Notes: generated by a model not told the origin, from the sequence alone. Positions 27,563 to 37,848 are shown, numbered from the stretch's first letter. The stretch: DNA of 64,000 nucleotides from CAVOAK01 sp965217615 (GCA_965217615.1 CBDCIT010000039.1:186001-250000), one strand, 5' to 3'. Made by a program: numbers and translations.

Positions 27563-28186
27563 GTGAAAGCACCGGCACGCATCGGCCTCGACTTTGACAA
27601 CACGATTGCAGGGTATGACCGCGTTTTTCTCAACGCAGCGAAGGCGGCTTACCTGCTGCCGGCGGACTTTTCGGGGAACAAAAAGGACGTCCGCAACGCA
27701 GTTCGCTTAAACCCCGACGGCGACTTCGAGTGGCAACGCCTACAAGGTCATGTGTATGGCAAATTGATGTCGCAGGCGACGCTGATCGACGGCGTCGAGG
27801 ACTTTCTTCTACGTTGCCGCAACCGCAGTATTCCAATCTCGATCATCAGCCACAAGACCGAGTTCGGCCATTTCGATCCGGATCGCGTCAGCCTGCATGA
27901 TGTGGCCCGCCGCTGGTTGAAAGTGTGCGGTTTCTTCGACAGGGAACGCTATGCACTGGTGGCCGAAGACATCTATTTCGAGGCCACCCGCGCCGAAAAA
28001 ATTGCCCGAATTTCGGACACCGGCTGCAGTCATTTTGTCGATGATTTGGAGGACGTATTCCTGGATCCAAACTTCCCTGGCGATGTCGAAGCGGTTTTGT
28101 ATACCGGCGCGAAGGATGACGTCTCGACGGGTCCGTGCACGGTCTGCCGCGACTGGCGCGAGGTTGCAGATGCGGTGCTGGGCTAG
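27563..28186 (+). CDS. HAD-superfamily phosphatase
   Basis: Small hydrolase of 207 residues from a GTG start, six bases after the SIS gene. Motif I is GLDFDNTIAGYD, motif II the serine/threonine of IISHKTEFGH, and motif III/IV FVDDLEDVF. The position suggests a sugar-phosphate phosphatase acting in the same pathway as the isomerase and kinase (a GmhB analogue), though it is not a close GmhB relative by motif. It appears intact. Confidence 0.82.
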   Translation: MKAPARIGLDFDNTIAGYDRVFLNAAKAAYLLPADFSGNKKDVRNAVRLNPDGDFEWQRLQGHVYGKLMSQATLIDGVEDFLLRCRNRSIPISIISHKTEFGHFDPDRVSLHDVARRWLKVCGFFDRERYALVAEDIYFEATRAEKIARISDTGCSHFVDDLEDVFLDPNFPGDVEAVLYTGAKDDVSTGPCTVCRDWREVADAVLG

Positions 28187-28681
28187 TCTAGGAGCCGCGC
28201 ATCGCGGCAACACTGGTTTCCCATATGGTTGCTGATCCAACTGCCCTTGCGCGTAGTCCAGTCAGCCTGCTGCTGAACGCGCGCTCGCGAGACCTTCGAC
28301 ATCTCATTATCGATGCGTTGGAAGGCAGCAAGCGAGGTCACGTCGGCTCGGCAATGTCGGTTGTCGAAATTTTGCGTGTGTTATACGACGACATCCTTAG
28401 CTACAGGCCGGGGCGAGCCCGCATGGTCGGACCGCGACCGCTGCATTCTCAGCAAAGGCCACGGTTGTCTTGCGCTCTATGCGATCCTTGCTGTCAATCG
28501 GCGTGCAATATTGACCCCCTGAGTGGCACGGCGGGAGGTTGTCCCGGTAGTCAATAGGGGGACCCGAGCGGCTTCGTGTAGCGCCTTGCGGTGCGCGGAG
28601 CGAAGCCGCGTGGGCTTGACGTATACGTCAAGCCTGTTGACCCACCGGGGCAAGCGGGCCGCAGGCACGGCCGGCGTCCGG

Positions 28682-29404
28682 TCAGGAGCGGTTCTTGAAG
28701 CGCCAGCTCTCGTTTCGATGATCTCGCAATGGTGGGTCAGGCGGTCGAGCAGCGCGGTGGTCATCTTGGGGTCGCCGAAGACGGAGGGCCATTCGCCGAA
28801 AGCGAGGTTGGTGGTGACGATGATCGAGGTGCGCTCGTAGAGCCGGCTCATCAGGTGGAACAGCAGCTGGCCGCCGGCCTGGGCGAAGGGCAGATAGCCG
28901 AGTTCGTCGAGGATGACGAAGTCGCGTCGGACGAGTTGGTCCGCGGTACGGCCCTGGCGTCCGGAGCGGAGTTCGGCCTCGAGGTGGTTGACCAGGTCGA
29001 CGACGTTGTAGCAGCGGCCACGGGCGCCCTTTCTGATACAGGCGCGGGCGATGGCGACGGCGAGATGGGTCTTGCCGGTGCCGGTGCCGCCGACCAGCAC
29101 GATGTTGCGCTTGCTCTCCAGGAAGTCGCCGCCGGCGAGTTCCTGGATCAGGGGCTCATTGCCCGGGGAAGCGGCGAAGTCGAAGTCGGCCAGCTTCCTT
29201 GGCCGTCGGCAGCTTGGCGGACGTCATCTGGTACTTGATGGAGCGCGCCTGCTTGTCGGCGACCTCGGTCTGCAGCAGCGTACCGATGATCTGTTGCACC
29301 GGATGACGTCGCTTGAGCCCGTCGGCGAGGATGTCGTCGTAGGCGGCGCGCATGCCTGCAAGCTTCAGCGCCGTCATCATCGCCAGCACATCATGACGCT
29401 CCAT
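28682..29404 (-). pseudogene. istB: IstB ATPase (IS21 helper), frameshifted
   Basis: AAA+ transposition helper. The N-terminal domain (ATG at 29404) reads MERHDVLAMMTALKLAGM. The frame then shifts near 29190, and the Walker A LVGGTGTGKTHLA and Walker B DFVILDELGY are in another frame. A second shift near 28708 is needed to reach the usual C-terminus SWRFKNRS and stop. It overlaps istA by 14 bases. Two indels make it non-functional. Confidence 0.85.
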
Positions 29405-30915
29405 GACCGGCCTCCCTCAGGCGGTCGTAGCGGCGGCAGTCGGCCACCGGCTGGTGGCGAAGCTGCAGGCCCTCGGGCGTTGGGATGGCCGGCGGCGGCT
29501 GCTGCTGGCACTGCCGGGCGAGGATGTTGAACACAACATCAGCGCTGCAGGCGCCGCAGGCGAGCGCTTCGGCGCAGGCCGCCTCGACCGCCTCCAGCCC
29601 GTCCTCCAGCACCGCCGCGAGGATTTTGACGATCTGACTGATCGCCGTCGTCGCGGCCGGTGAGCCGCGCCCGTATGCGGCCCAGCGCGCCGGGCAGTTG
29701 CCAACCCTTGAAAGGCGCGCCATTCCTCAGCGCACCGGGCTTCCGTGTCAGGATCGGCACGTAGTGCCATGGATTGCAGGCGATCTCACCGCGTCCAAAG
29801 CTCCGGGGGTGTTCGGCAACAGTCTCGCCATCCTGGCGGATGACAATACGATCGGCATAGGCCCGCACGTCGACCGTCCGCCCGACGGCGCGGGCCGCCA
29901 CGCTGTAGTGGTTGTTGTCGAAGCGCACCAGACAGGTCTTGGAGACCGATACCTCGGTGGCGTGGAAGCCGTCGAAGGGGCCGCGATAGGCCATCAGGAA
30001 GGGCCGCTCCTCCTCGAACACCTGCCACACCGTCTTGCCCTCGATCGTCGGATGCGGCCGCTTCTTGGCGTCCTCGATACACCGATCCATCAGCCACGCG
30101 TTGATCTCGGCGTAGGAGCCGCCCCGCGGGATGGGCACGAACAGGCGGCCGCGGACGTCACCCACCTGCCTCTCGACCTGGCCCTTCTCCCAGCCCGCAC
30201 CCGGAGTGCACGCCACCGGCTCCACCAGATGGTGGGAGCACAGCTCCAGAAAGCGCCGGTTGTAGGCGCGCTCCTTGCCCACGAAGACCATGCTCACCGC
30301 CGTCTTCATGTTGTCGTAGATGCCCCGCCGGCAGACCCCGCCGAAGAAACGGAAGGCGCGCTCATGCGCCTCGAACACCATCTCCTGGCTCTCGCGCGGG
30401 AAGATCTGAACCAGCTGCATGCGGCTGTAGCAGAGCCGCATGTGCGCTGCCTTCACCTTGGTCGTCACACCCGACAGGCGCGCGTACTCGTGGCTCCAGT
30501 CGAACTGGTAGGCCTCGCCGGGATCGAAGCTCAGCGGCACAAAACCCTGCGACGGCGACAACAGCCGCCACCGCCGACGCCAGGTCCTGGCGTAGCGGCG
30601 CACCGCGTCGTAGCCGCCGCCATAGCCCAGAGCCGCAAGGTCTTCATGAATCCGCAGCAGAGAAAAGCGGTCCCGGCGCGGCTTCTTCTCGTTGGCCTCA
30701 AGCCGGCGCTCCAACTCCTCCACCCACGGCCCCAGCTTCGGCAGCGGCTGGATCTTGCGCTCGTAGCTGTAGGAGGTCTCATCGCCCCGTACCACCTTGC
30801 GCACCGTGTTCTTCGAAACCCTCAAATCCCGGGCGATCTTCTTGATCGGAACGCCCTTCACCAGATGATCCCGACGGATCCGCGCAATCGTCTCCACAAC
30901 CAGCATCTCCCCCAC
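29391..30915 (-). pseudogene. istA: IstA transposase (IS21), frameshifted near the C-terminus
   Basis: DDE transposase with an HTH near the N-terminus (GVPIKKIARDLRVSKNTVRKV). The catalytic core contains FDPGEAYQFDWSHEYA, GIYDNMKTAV and GWEKGQVERQVGDVR. After KGWQLPGALGRIRARL the frame fails near 29650, and the C-terminal domain (VKILAAVLEDGLEAVEAACAEAL) is in the next frame, ending at 29391. A long open frame on the opposite strand is a GC-bias shadow. Confidence 0.85.
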
Positions 30916-31617
30916 CTCGTCTGTCCAAACAACAAGGTGTGTTCAAGAGCACAAAACCAGGGGGGTCAATTTTGGACGCCGATTACCCCACCAAGGGGGT
31001 CAATATTCCACGCCGATCAACAATCCTTGCTGAGAAGGGGTTTTTCCCGCCTGAGGAACTGAAGACATTCAGCCGGGCCGGATTGATGCTTGGCGGCCAT
31101 CCTGAAGTGCAAATGGTTCCGGGCGTCGAGGCGTCGACGGGATCACTCGGGCACGGGTTTTCGATCGGCATTGGCATGGCCCTCGCGGCACGCATGCGAG
31201 AACGAGAAAATCGTGTGTATGTCATTGTGAGTGACGGCGAAATCAACGAGGGGTCGGTCTGGGAGGCGGCGATGTGCGCGTCGAAGCACCGACTGTCGAA
31301 GCTTACGGTGGTGGTTGACTGCAACAAGATCCAGTCAGCCGGACCGACCGCCGAGATCCTGGAGTTAGAACCGTTGGCTGACAAGTGGCGCGCCTTCGGC
31401 TTTAGCGTTGCCGAGTGCGATGGACACGATCACGAGGCGCTGCACACCGCGTTTGAGAATGTTCCGTTCGCCGAGGACAAGCCATCGGTTGTCATCTGCC
31501 ACACGGTCAAAGGCAAAGGTATCGACTTTGCAGAGCACGACCCCACTTGGCATCACAAATCGGCGATTGATGCGGCCTTGATCAGCGAATTGCGAGCGTC
31601 ATTGGGTATAGCGGCCG

Positions 31618-32571
31618 ATGCGTAAGACCTGCATCAAAATGGTTCACGTTTTGGCAAAACGCGACGATCGGGTCGTTTTCATTGGTTCGGACCTCAGTCC
31701 TGGATTGCTGGAGGAAATACAGCGGGAATATCCCGACCGCTACTACATGGAGGGCGTTAGCGAAGCTAACATTGTCGGTATGGCCGCGGGCCTAGCGATG
31801 GAAGGCTATCTGCCATACATCAACACAATCGCGACCTTCCTTACGCGGCGGTGTTACGAACAGGTGGCGGTCGATCTTTGCCTGCATAACCTCCCGGTCC
31901 GCTTGATCGCCAATGGCGGCGGACTGGTCTATGCGCCGCTCGGCCCAACCCATGTGGCGATTGAAGACATTGCAATCATGCGTGCGCTACCGAATATGAC
32001 GGTGGTGGCACCGGCGGATGCGTCGGAGATGCAGCGTTTCATGGATGTCACCGCCGCCTGGCCTGGGCCAATTTACATTCGCCTGGGCAAGGGTGGCGAT
32101 CCGATTGTCACGCACGCGGAAGATGGATTCGAAATTGGCAAGGCGTATCGCCTGCGCAAAGCAGATAACGGCCAGCTCAAACCGGTTCTGATCGTCTCGA
32201 CGGGGGTTGTAACCGGTCGTGCGCTGGCGGCTGCGGAACTGTTGGCGGAGCGAGGGATCGCGTGCGATGTGCTCCACATGCCCACCATCAAGCCGCTGGA
32301 TGTGGATGCCCTGGAAGAAGTGGCGGCACGGGCCAAACTGATCGTTACCGTCGAGGAAGGGACCGTTGTCGGTGGTCTCGGCAGTGCGGTCCTCGATGCA
32401 CTGGTTGAGCGGCTCGACGGCCGGCTGCCGCCGATACGGCGGCTTGGTGTCCCGGATGCTTTTCTCCACGATTATGGCGACCAGGATTGGCTGATGGAGG
32501 TTTGTGGCCTGCAGCCTGACCAGATCGCTACGACCATAACGGAGGCCGTCAGCGACCTTGTTGCCGCATGA
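31618..32571 (+). CDS. Transketolase C-terminal subunit
   Basis: Pyrimidine-binding and C-terminal half of a split transketolase, 317 residues. It has GSDLSPGLLEE, the catalytic-glutamate region YYMEGVSEANIVGMAAGLAM, and the C-terminal domain VLIVSTGVVTGRALAAAELL with EEGTVVGGLGSAV. It overlaps the N-subunit stop by 8 bases. The pair would move two-carbon ketol units; in a sugar cluster it may build or split the carbon chain of the unusual sugar. It looks intact, but its partner is not. Confidence 0.92.
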   Translation: MRKTCIKMVHVLAKRDDRVVFIGSDLSPGLLEEIQREYPDRYYMEGVSEANIVGMAAGLAMEGYLPYINTIATFLTRRCYEQVAVDLCLHNLPVRLIANGGGLVYAPLGPTHVAIEDIAIMRALPNMTVVAPADASEMQRFMDVTAAWPGPIYIRLGKGGDPIVTHAEDGFEIGKAYRLRKADNGQLKPVLIVSTGVVTGRALAAAELLAERGIACDVLHMPTIKPLDVDALEEVAARAKLIVTVEEGTVVGGLGSAVLDALVERLDGRLPPIRRLGVPDAFLHDYGDQDWLMEVCGLQPDQIATTITEAVSDLVAA

Positions 32572-32699
32572 GTGCACCCGGTGCGACGGCTGTCCGTGCA
32601 TCGACATCGTATCGTGGCGGCTCGAGCCACGGCCAGGCAAGGCGGCGTGTTCCAACTTGAACTTGAGACGATGAAGGGTCGATAGCTGGACCGTGAGAG

Positions 32700-33365
32700 A
32701 TGCTTGAAGAGATCGATTTCGTAAGCAAGCTGCACACACGCACCGAGCGCGATTATGTCGGCCGGGTCAATGCGCATGACAAGGCTGAATGCGCGACGAT
32801 CGCCAAACAATACGGCGAGGACTATTGGGATGGCGCACGGCACGATGGTTACGGCGGCTACAGCTACGACTGCCGCTGAAGTGTTGTCGCGGAGGAAATG
32901 GCGGCGCACTACAATCTTGTGTCCGGCATGTGGATCCTCGATGTCGGCTGCGGCAAGGCGCATCTGCTCTACGAATTCACGCAAGTGGTGCCGGGGCTCG
33001 AGGTGGCGGGCGTCGATATCTCGGCGTACGGCATTGCCAACGCCAAACCGGAGGTCAAACCGTTTCTGAAGGTTTCCGGTGCCGACGATCTGCCATTTGC
33101 CGACGGCGAGTTCGATTTCGTCTACTCGCTGACGACCTTGCACAACCTCAAGATTTCAGAACTCTACAAGGCGGTGGGGGAAATCGTCCGGGTCGGAGGC
33201 GGTGATGCCTATGTCATGGTCGAATCGTACCGCAACGAACGCTAGAAGGTAAACCTGCTCTACTGGCAACTGACCTGCGAGTCGTTCTATTCCCCGGAGG
33301 AGTGGGTGTGGATCTACACGCAGAACGGCTATGCCGGCGACTACGGCTTCATCTATTTCGAGTGA
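32700..33365 (+). pseudogene. SAM-dependent methyltransferase with two in-frame stops
   Basis: Class I methyltransferase of about 221 codons. The frame from the ATG at 32700 reads through TGA at 32877-32879 and TAG at 33243-33245 to a final TGA at 33363. The SAM motif is ILDVGCGKAHLLYEF, followed by VAGVDISAYGIANA and DLPFADGEFDFVYSL. The first stop fits a lost tryptophan (TGG to TGA); the second fits GAG or CAG to TAG. The frame itself is intact, so these are point changes. It closes the glycan operon and probably methylated a sugar or its precursor. Confidence 0.83.
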
Positions 33366-33667
33366 GAAGATCGGCCGGCGATCCGAGTAGTGGCGAATTT
33401 GGCCGATAAATTTCAGAAGACAAATCTTGCGTCGCCTAGGTCGAGAAAGTGAAAACCGCGCCGGTGACGGGGTCACGCATGCAACTATATTTGCAACGCC
33501 GAGCATGGCCAGAATGCGATGCTTGATTTCGAAGAAAGTTGTTGACCATCGATTCCCGTTTCCTTACTCGGCGTGACATATCAGCGCGCACTCGCCCTTG
33601 TTAAATTCGCCCGCATTTCCCAGACAGGTTCGTAGATGGCTGTGTCGAGCCGATGATTCTGTTATAA
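33366..33667. other. Intergenic stretch without recognisable genes
   Basis: About 300 bp between the decayed methyltransferase and IS1182-like copy 2. All frames are short and none has a ribosome-binding site with a family-like product. I see no clear terminator or repeat. Confidence 0.6.
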
Positions 33668-35110
33668 CAGCCCGTTGATTAAGTCGGCGCCGTCTGATTC
33701 TCTGGTTCCCTGATTTGCAGGGGGGGTTGCCGATGGCGATGGGACGGCAGAAGGCTGGTCAGGGGGATCTGATGGTGAGCTGGTCGGAGATGCCGCGCTC
33801 TCCGGGTCATGTGTTTTATGACCGCCTGCAGTCGGTGCTGATCGAGGGCGGCTTCGACGCCTTTGCCGAGGCGAGCTGCCGGCCTTATTACGCGGCCCGG
33901 ATGGGCGCGCCCTCGGTGCCGCCCGGGCGCTATTTCCGGATGCACCTGGTGGGCTACTTCGAGGGCATCGACAGCGAGCGCGGTCTGGAGTGGCGCTGCT
34001 CGGACTCGCTTTCGCTGCGGGCGTTCCTGCGACTGGGGAGCCGTGATCGGGTACCGGACCATTCCTGGCTGTCACGGAGCCGCACGCGCCTGCCCCATGA
34101 AGTCCACGCGGCGGTCTTCGACTGGGTTCTGGTGCTGATCGCCGAGGCGGGGCTGATCAAGGGCGAGCGCATCGGCGTCGATGCCTCGACCATGGAGGCC
34201 AACGCGGCGCTGCGGAACATCGTGCGGCGCGCCAACGGCGAAGGCTACCGGGAGATGCTGGAGCGCCTGGCCCGGGAAAGCGGCGTCGAGACACCCACGG
34301 CCGAGGATCTGGCGCGTCTGGAGCGGAAGCGCAAGGGCAAGAAGCTTTCCAACACGGATTGGGTTTCGAAGAGCGACCCCGAGGCCAAGATCGCCAAGAT
34401 GAAGGACGGCACGACGCATCTGGCCTACAAGCCCGAGCACGCGGTGGATCTGGACACCGGCGCGGTGGTGGCGGCCGAGCTGCACCCGGCCGATGAGGGC
34501 GACACCACGACGCTTTCCAAGACCCTGGCGAAGGCCGAGGCAAACCTCGGGGCGGTGGATGCGGCACCGACGGCGGAGGACCCGGCCGAATGCGTCGCCG
34601 ACAAAGGTTATCACTCACGGGCGGTCTTGAGGGCTCTGGACGACAGTCCCTGGAAGACCCGGATCGCGGCGCCCAAGCAGACCGGCTTTTCGTGCTGGCA
34701 CGGTGATGAGGCGGCGCGGCGCGCGGTCACCAACAACCGTGCGCGGCTCAAGTCCGGGGTCGCCCGCGAGGCCTTCAAGCTGCGCGCCGAGATCGTCGAG
34801 CGCTGCTTTGCCCACAACCTCGATCGTGGCGGCATGCGACGAACCTGGCTGCGCGGGCGAGAGAATGTGCACAAGCGATACCTGCTCCACGTCGCCGGCC
34901 ACAATCTATCGTTACTGATGCGCCAGCTCATCGGCGCCGGCACCCCGCGGGAGGCCGTGGCGGGCGGATATGGCGGTATTTTCGTTCTGCTCACGCCCAC
35001 CGGGGCCATGCTGGTGGCACGGGGGGTTTCGCAAAGCGGCCAGTCGGCTTTCGCCGCCGCATTCCTCATCTGGGGGTGAGAGCCGGAAAAGCCACTTAAT
35101 CAACGGGCTG
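33668..35110 (+). mobile_element. IS1182-like insertion sequence, copy 2
   Basis: 1443-bp copy with the same 17-bp ends as copy 1. The flanking 4-mers differ (ataa on the left, ttcc on the right), so there is no target duplication. Its two sides belong to unrelated loci, the methyltransferase tail and an internal MBOAT fragment. This indicates recombination through the IS or an adjacent deletion. Confidence 0.92.
33733..35079 (+). CDS. IS1182-like transposase (copy 2)
   Basis: 448 residues from the ATG at 33733; the frame is open a little further upstream to a TTG. It is full length, with the basic run ARLERKRKGKKL that copy 1 lacks, and differs by single residues from copy 3 (for example FSCWHGDE for FSRWHGDE). 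It appears intact. Confidence 0.9.
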   Translation: MAMGRQKAGQGDLMVSWSEMPRSPGHVFYDRLQSVLIEGGFDAFAEASCRPYYAARMGAPSVPPGRYFRMHLVGYFEGIDSERGLEWRCSDSLSLRAFLRLGSRDRVPDHSWLSRSRTRLPHEVHAAVFDWVLVLIAEAGLIKGERIGVDASTMEANAALRNIVRRANGEGYREMLERLARESGVETPTAEDLARLERKRKGKKLSNTDWVSKSDPEAKIAKMKDGTTHLAYKPEHAVDLDTGAVVAAELHPADEGDTTTLSKTLAKAEANLGAVDAAPTAEDPAECVADKGYHSRAVLRALDDSPWKTRIAAPKQTGFSCWHGDEAARRAVTNNRARLKSGVAREAFKLRAEIVERCFAHNLDRGGMRRTWLRGRENVHKRYLLHVAGHNLSLLMRQLIGAGTPREAVAGGYGGIFVLLTPTGAMLVARGVSQSGQSAFAAAFLIWG

Positions 35111-35498
35111 TTCCACTCGCAATTTCCTTCTTCACGTTTCAACAGATTGCATTCCTTGTAGATGTGTATCGAGGCAAGGCCAAAACAGAGGGGCTGAGAT
35201 CCTATGCCCTGTTTGTGGCATTTTTTCCTCAATTAATTGCTGGCCCTATCGTCCGCTACCAGGAGATCGTTCCTCAACTTCGAAGCTTGTCTTCCCGGCT
35301 AAGCGACCGCTTGGACGGCATTGCAATCGGCGTCAGCTTTTTCGCAATTGGACTACTCAAGAAAAGTTTAATCGCTGATGAACTTAGCCTTTACGCAGAT
35401 CCATTGTTTGACGCTGCCGGCAGAGGCGAAATCATCATCTTCGCGGAGTCCTGGACCGCAGTTTTGGCATTTGGGTTTCAAATATATTTCGATTTTTC
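35111..35498 (+). pseudogene. MBOAT O-acyltransferase internal fragment
   Basis: About 129 codons from the middle of an AlgI/DltB-type membrane acyltransferase: FFTFQQIAFLVDVYRGKA, then FFPQLIAGPIVRYQEI and the catalytic-region lead-in FQIYFDFS. The left end is cut by IS1182-like copy 2 and the right end by the IS66-like element, before the active-site histidine. Such enzymes acylate exopolysaccharides or teichoic acids. The rest of the gene is not in the window. Confidence 0.88.
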
Positions 35499-35647
35499 GT
35501 AACTACCCAGGTACCCCGCTCCTGACCGTGAGAGGATGATGTAGGTGGTCGGCGGGGCCGGGTTTCCGCCGCCGCGTCGTTGATCGTCTCTTGACTCCAT
35601 AGAATCGGGCGTCTATGGGTTGCGCTCTCGTGTGACGGGAGCGGCGC

Positions 35648-36313
35648 GTGGGATATTTTGGGTCGAAGGCGACGAGCGGTCTGTGCCAGGCGCTGATTGC
35701 GCTGATGCCGCCGCACAGCGTTTACATCGAGAGCCACCTGGGGGGCGGTGCGCTGATGAAGCGCAAGCCAACGGGCGTGCGCTCGATCGGCATCGACCGC
35801 GATGCGCAGGCGCTCGAGGCCTTTGCCTGTGACTACCCGGTCGAGTTGGTGCATGGCTGTGCCCATGCCTTTTTGGCCTCGTTCCCGTTTCTGGGCCCGG
35901 AGCTGGTCTACAGCGATCCCCCCTATCTGCACGCGACCCGCCGTTCGGCACGGCGCTATCGCTTCGACTACGAGGAGGTCGACCATGTCGCGCTCCTGGA
36001 CCTGCTCAAGGATCTGCCCTGCCAGGTGATGGTCTCGGGCCATCCCTCGGCGCTCTATGACGAGATGCTGGCGGGCTGGCGCAGTCTGGCGCTGCAGGTG
36101 ACGACCCAGGCCCAGGTGCGGACCGAGGTCGTGTGGTTCAACTTCGCGCCCGACCGGGTGCATTGGGCGAGCTACGCAGGCCGGAACTTCACCGACCGCC
36201 AGCGCATCAAGCGTAAGGCGGCCAACTGGGGCCGGCGTCACAAGGCCTTGCCGGCGGGCGAACGCCTCGCGGTGCTGGCCGCCATGATGGCCGTCGATGC
36301 CGAGGACCCGTGA
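35648..36313 (+). CDS. DNA adenine-N6 methyltransferase (D12 class), IS passenger
   Basis: 221-residue Dam-like enzyme from a GTG start. The SAM-loop-like ESHLGGGALMKRK stands near residue 28 and the catalytic DPPY in ELVYSDPPYLHATR near residue 90. The protein is shorter than E. coli Dam (278), and the target-recognition region is small. It lies inside the IS66-like repeats and overlaps tnpC by 4 bases (GTGA), so both are likely co-translated. A near-identical intact copy lies at 55177-55842 in the second element, which shows it travels with the IS. It may methylate the IS ends or the host genome; no restriction enzyme is present. Confidence 0.87.
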   Translation: MGYFGSKATSGLCQALIALMPPHSVYIESHLGGGALMKRKPTGVRSIGIDRDAQALEAFACDYPVELVHGCAHAFLASFPFLGPELVYSDPPYLHATRRSARRYRFDYEEVDHVALLDLLKDLPCQVMVSGHPSALYDEMLAGWRSLALQVTTQAQVRTEVVWFNFAPDRVHWASYAGRNFTDRQRIKRKAANWGRRHKALPAGERLAVLAAMMAVDAEDP

Positions 36314-37848
36314 CGCTGTCACGCTGGCACGAGGACCTCGCCGCCCATGACGAGGCCTTCGCGTGCCTGCAAGATCTTCTTGACCCCTCATCCTTCGCAA
36401 CAACAGTCGTCAAGGCCTTCCGGGATTGGGGCCAGGGGCTGTTGCGCCTGGCCACGGTGCTCGTCCGGGAGAATGCCGCGCTCGAGCGGGAGAACGTGAC
36501 CCTGCGGGACCGCATCGCCGAGCTCGAGCGGAGCGCGGCGCTTGACAGCACCACCAGCAGCAAGCCGCCCGCCAGCAACGGCCTGGGCAAGAAGAGCGGA
36601 ACCCAGAGGCGCACCCGAAGCCAGCGCGGCAAGTCCGGCAGGCCAAGCGGCGGCCAGCCGGGCCACAAGGGAACGACGCTGGCGCGGACCGAGAGCCCGG
36701 ACCATGTTGTGGATCATGACCCCTCCGCCTGTTCGGGCTGCGGCGCACCGCTGTCGGACGCCGACCGTCACCGCGCGCCCGTCTGTCGACAGGTCTTCGA
36801 TGTGCCCGAGCCACGCCCCCTGGAGGTCACCGAACACCGCGCCCATCGCTGCCTCTGCGGCGCCTGCGCCACCGTGACAGGAGCCGTCTTCCCGGACGGC
36901 GTGACCGCCCCGGTCCAGTACGGGCCACGCATCACCGCCTGGGTGAGCTACCTGCTGTACGCCCAGTTCGTTCCCGAGAAGCGCTTGGCCGAACTCATGA
37001 GCGACCTCTTCGCAGTGTCCATCTCCACAGCCACGATCACCGCCATGGGCCGGCGAACCGCCAGGCGCTTCGAGCCCTTCCTCGCCCATGTCGCAGACGT
37101 GATCCGCACAGCGGTCCCGGTCAAGCACCTCGACGAAACCGGCCTGCGGATCGCCGCCCGTACCCGCTGGCTCCACGTGCTGTGCACCCCATTCCTGACC
37201 GTCCTGCGCATCGGCGCGGGACGCGGCGATGTCGAAAAGGACCTCGAAGGCATCCTCATCCATGACGATTACGCCGCCTACTTCACCCTCAAGGGCGTGC
37301 GCCACGGCGCCTGCAACGCCCATCACCTGCGCGAACTCCAGGCCCTGATCGACATCGAGAAGGAAGACTGGGCAAAGAGCATGCAGCGCCTCCTTGAGCG
37401 CGCGCACAGGGCTACCCGCTTCTCCCGTGAGAACGGCCGCGACGTGCCCGCCTCCCTGGTGGCCCGGATCTCGCGGGCCTGGGCCCGCATCCTCGACCAC
37501 GCCATCGCCTTCCACGAGGCGCAGCCGCCGCTCCGGACCGGCAAGCGCGGACGAAAGAAACGCCGCATCGGTCATAACCTCGCGCTCCGCCTCCGCAAGC
37601 ACAAGGAGGGATGCCTGCGATTCCTCACCGACCCGCGCACGCCGTTTACGAACAATGAGGCCGAACGTGACCTCCGAATGGCCAAGCTGCGCCAGAAGAT
37701 CTCCGGTGGCTTCCGCTCCGAGAGGGGTGCCTACAACTTCGCCAGAATGCGTGCCGTCATCGCCACCGCCCGAAAGCAACGCTGGAACGTCCTCCAGACC
37801 CTGGTGCATCCCGATCCGATGCAACTAATCCCCAAACTGCGCCTCTGA
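36310..37848 (+). CDS. tnpC: IS66-family transposase TnpC
   Basis: 512 residues. It has an N-terminal coiled coil (LERENVTLRDRIAELE), a basic linker with SSKPPASNGLGKKSG, a zinc ribbon (CSGCGAPL and CLCGAC), and the DDE domain with KHLDETGLRIAA, ILIHDDYAAYF, GACNAHHLRELQAL and the C-terminal TNNEAERDLRMAKLRQKISGG holding the catalytic E. It looks intact. A 478-residue open frame on the opposite strand is a codon-bias artefact. Confidence 0.93.
   Translation: MTLSRWHEDLAAHDEAFACLQDLLDPSSFATTVVKAFRDWGQGLLRLATVLVRENAALERENVTLRDRIAELERSAALDSTTSSKPPASNGLGKKSGTQRRTRSQRGKSGRPSGGQPGHKGTTLARTESPDHVVDHDPSACSGCGAPLSDADRHRAPVCRQVFDVPEPRPLEVTEHRAHRCLCGACATVTGAVFPDGVTAPVQYGPRITAWVSYLLYAQFVPEKRLAELMSDLFAVSISTATITAMGRRTARRFEPFLAHVADVIRTAVPVKHLDETGLRIAARTRWLHVLCTPFLTVLRIGAGRGDVEKDLEGILIHDDYAAYFTLKGVRHGACNAHHLRELQALIDIEKEDWAKSMQRLLERAHRATRFSRENGRDVPASLVARISRAWARILDHAIAFHEAQPPLRTGKRGRKKRRIGHNLALRLRKHKEGCLRFLTDPRTPFTNNEAERDLRMAKLRQKISGGFRSERGAYNFARMRAVIATARKQRWNVLQTLVHPDPMQLIPKLRL

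Larger units (their letters stand above)
28492..31022 (-). mobile_element. IS21-family element (2531 bp)
   Basis: Ends are TGTCAATCGG at the left and, as complement, TGTTGATCGG at the right; both continue into an AATATTGACCCCC repeat. An 8-bp direct repeat ATCCTTGC flanks it (28484-28491 and 31023-31030). It contains istA and istB on the minus strand, both frameshifted, so it is unlikely to move on its own. Confidence 0.92.
28225..31625 (+). pseudogene. Transketolase N-terminal subunit, split by IS21 and frameshifted
   Basis: ThDP-pyrophosphate-binding half of a split transketolase. Part 1 (28225-28491) starts SRDLRHLIIDALEGSKRGHVGSA. It shifts frame near 28410, then reads SDRDRCILSKGHGCLALYAIL. 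The IS21 element sits inside; removing it and one ATCCTTGC repeat continues AILAEKGFFPPEELKTFSRAG, ASTGSLGHGFSIGIGMA and the ThDP-Mg motif VSDGEINEGS with VVVDCNKIQ. It overlaps the C-terminal subunit gene by 8 bases. As read it is dead by two separate lesions. Confidence 0.88.

Noticed and set aside
29698..31062. 454-codon open frame on the plus strand
   Set aside because: It is antisense to istA with its DDE core; the product is low-complexity, rich in Pro, Arg and His, without motifs.
36388..37824. 478-codon open frame on the minus strand of tnpC
   Set aside because: It is exactly antisense to a clear IS66 transposase, has no family motifs, and arises from GC-rich codon bias. The same frame reappears antisense to copy 2.
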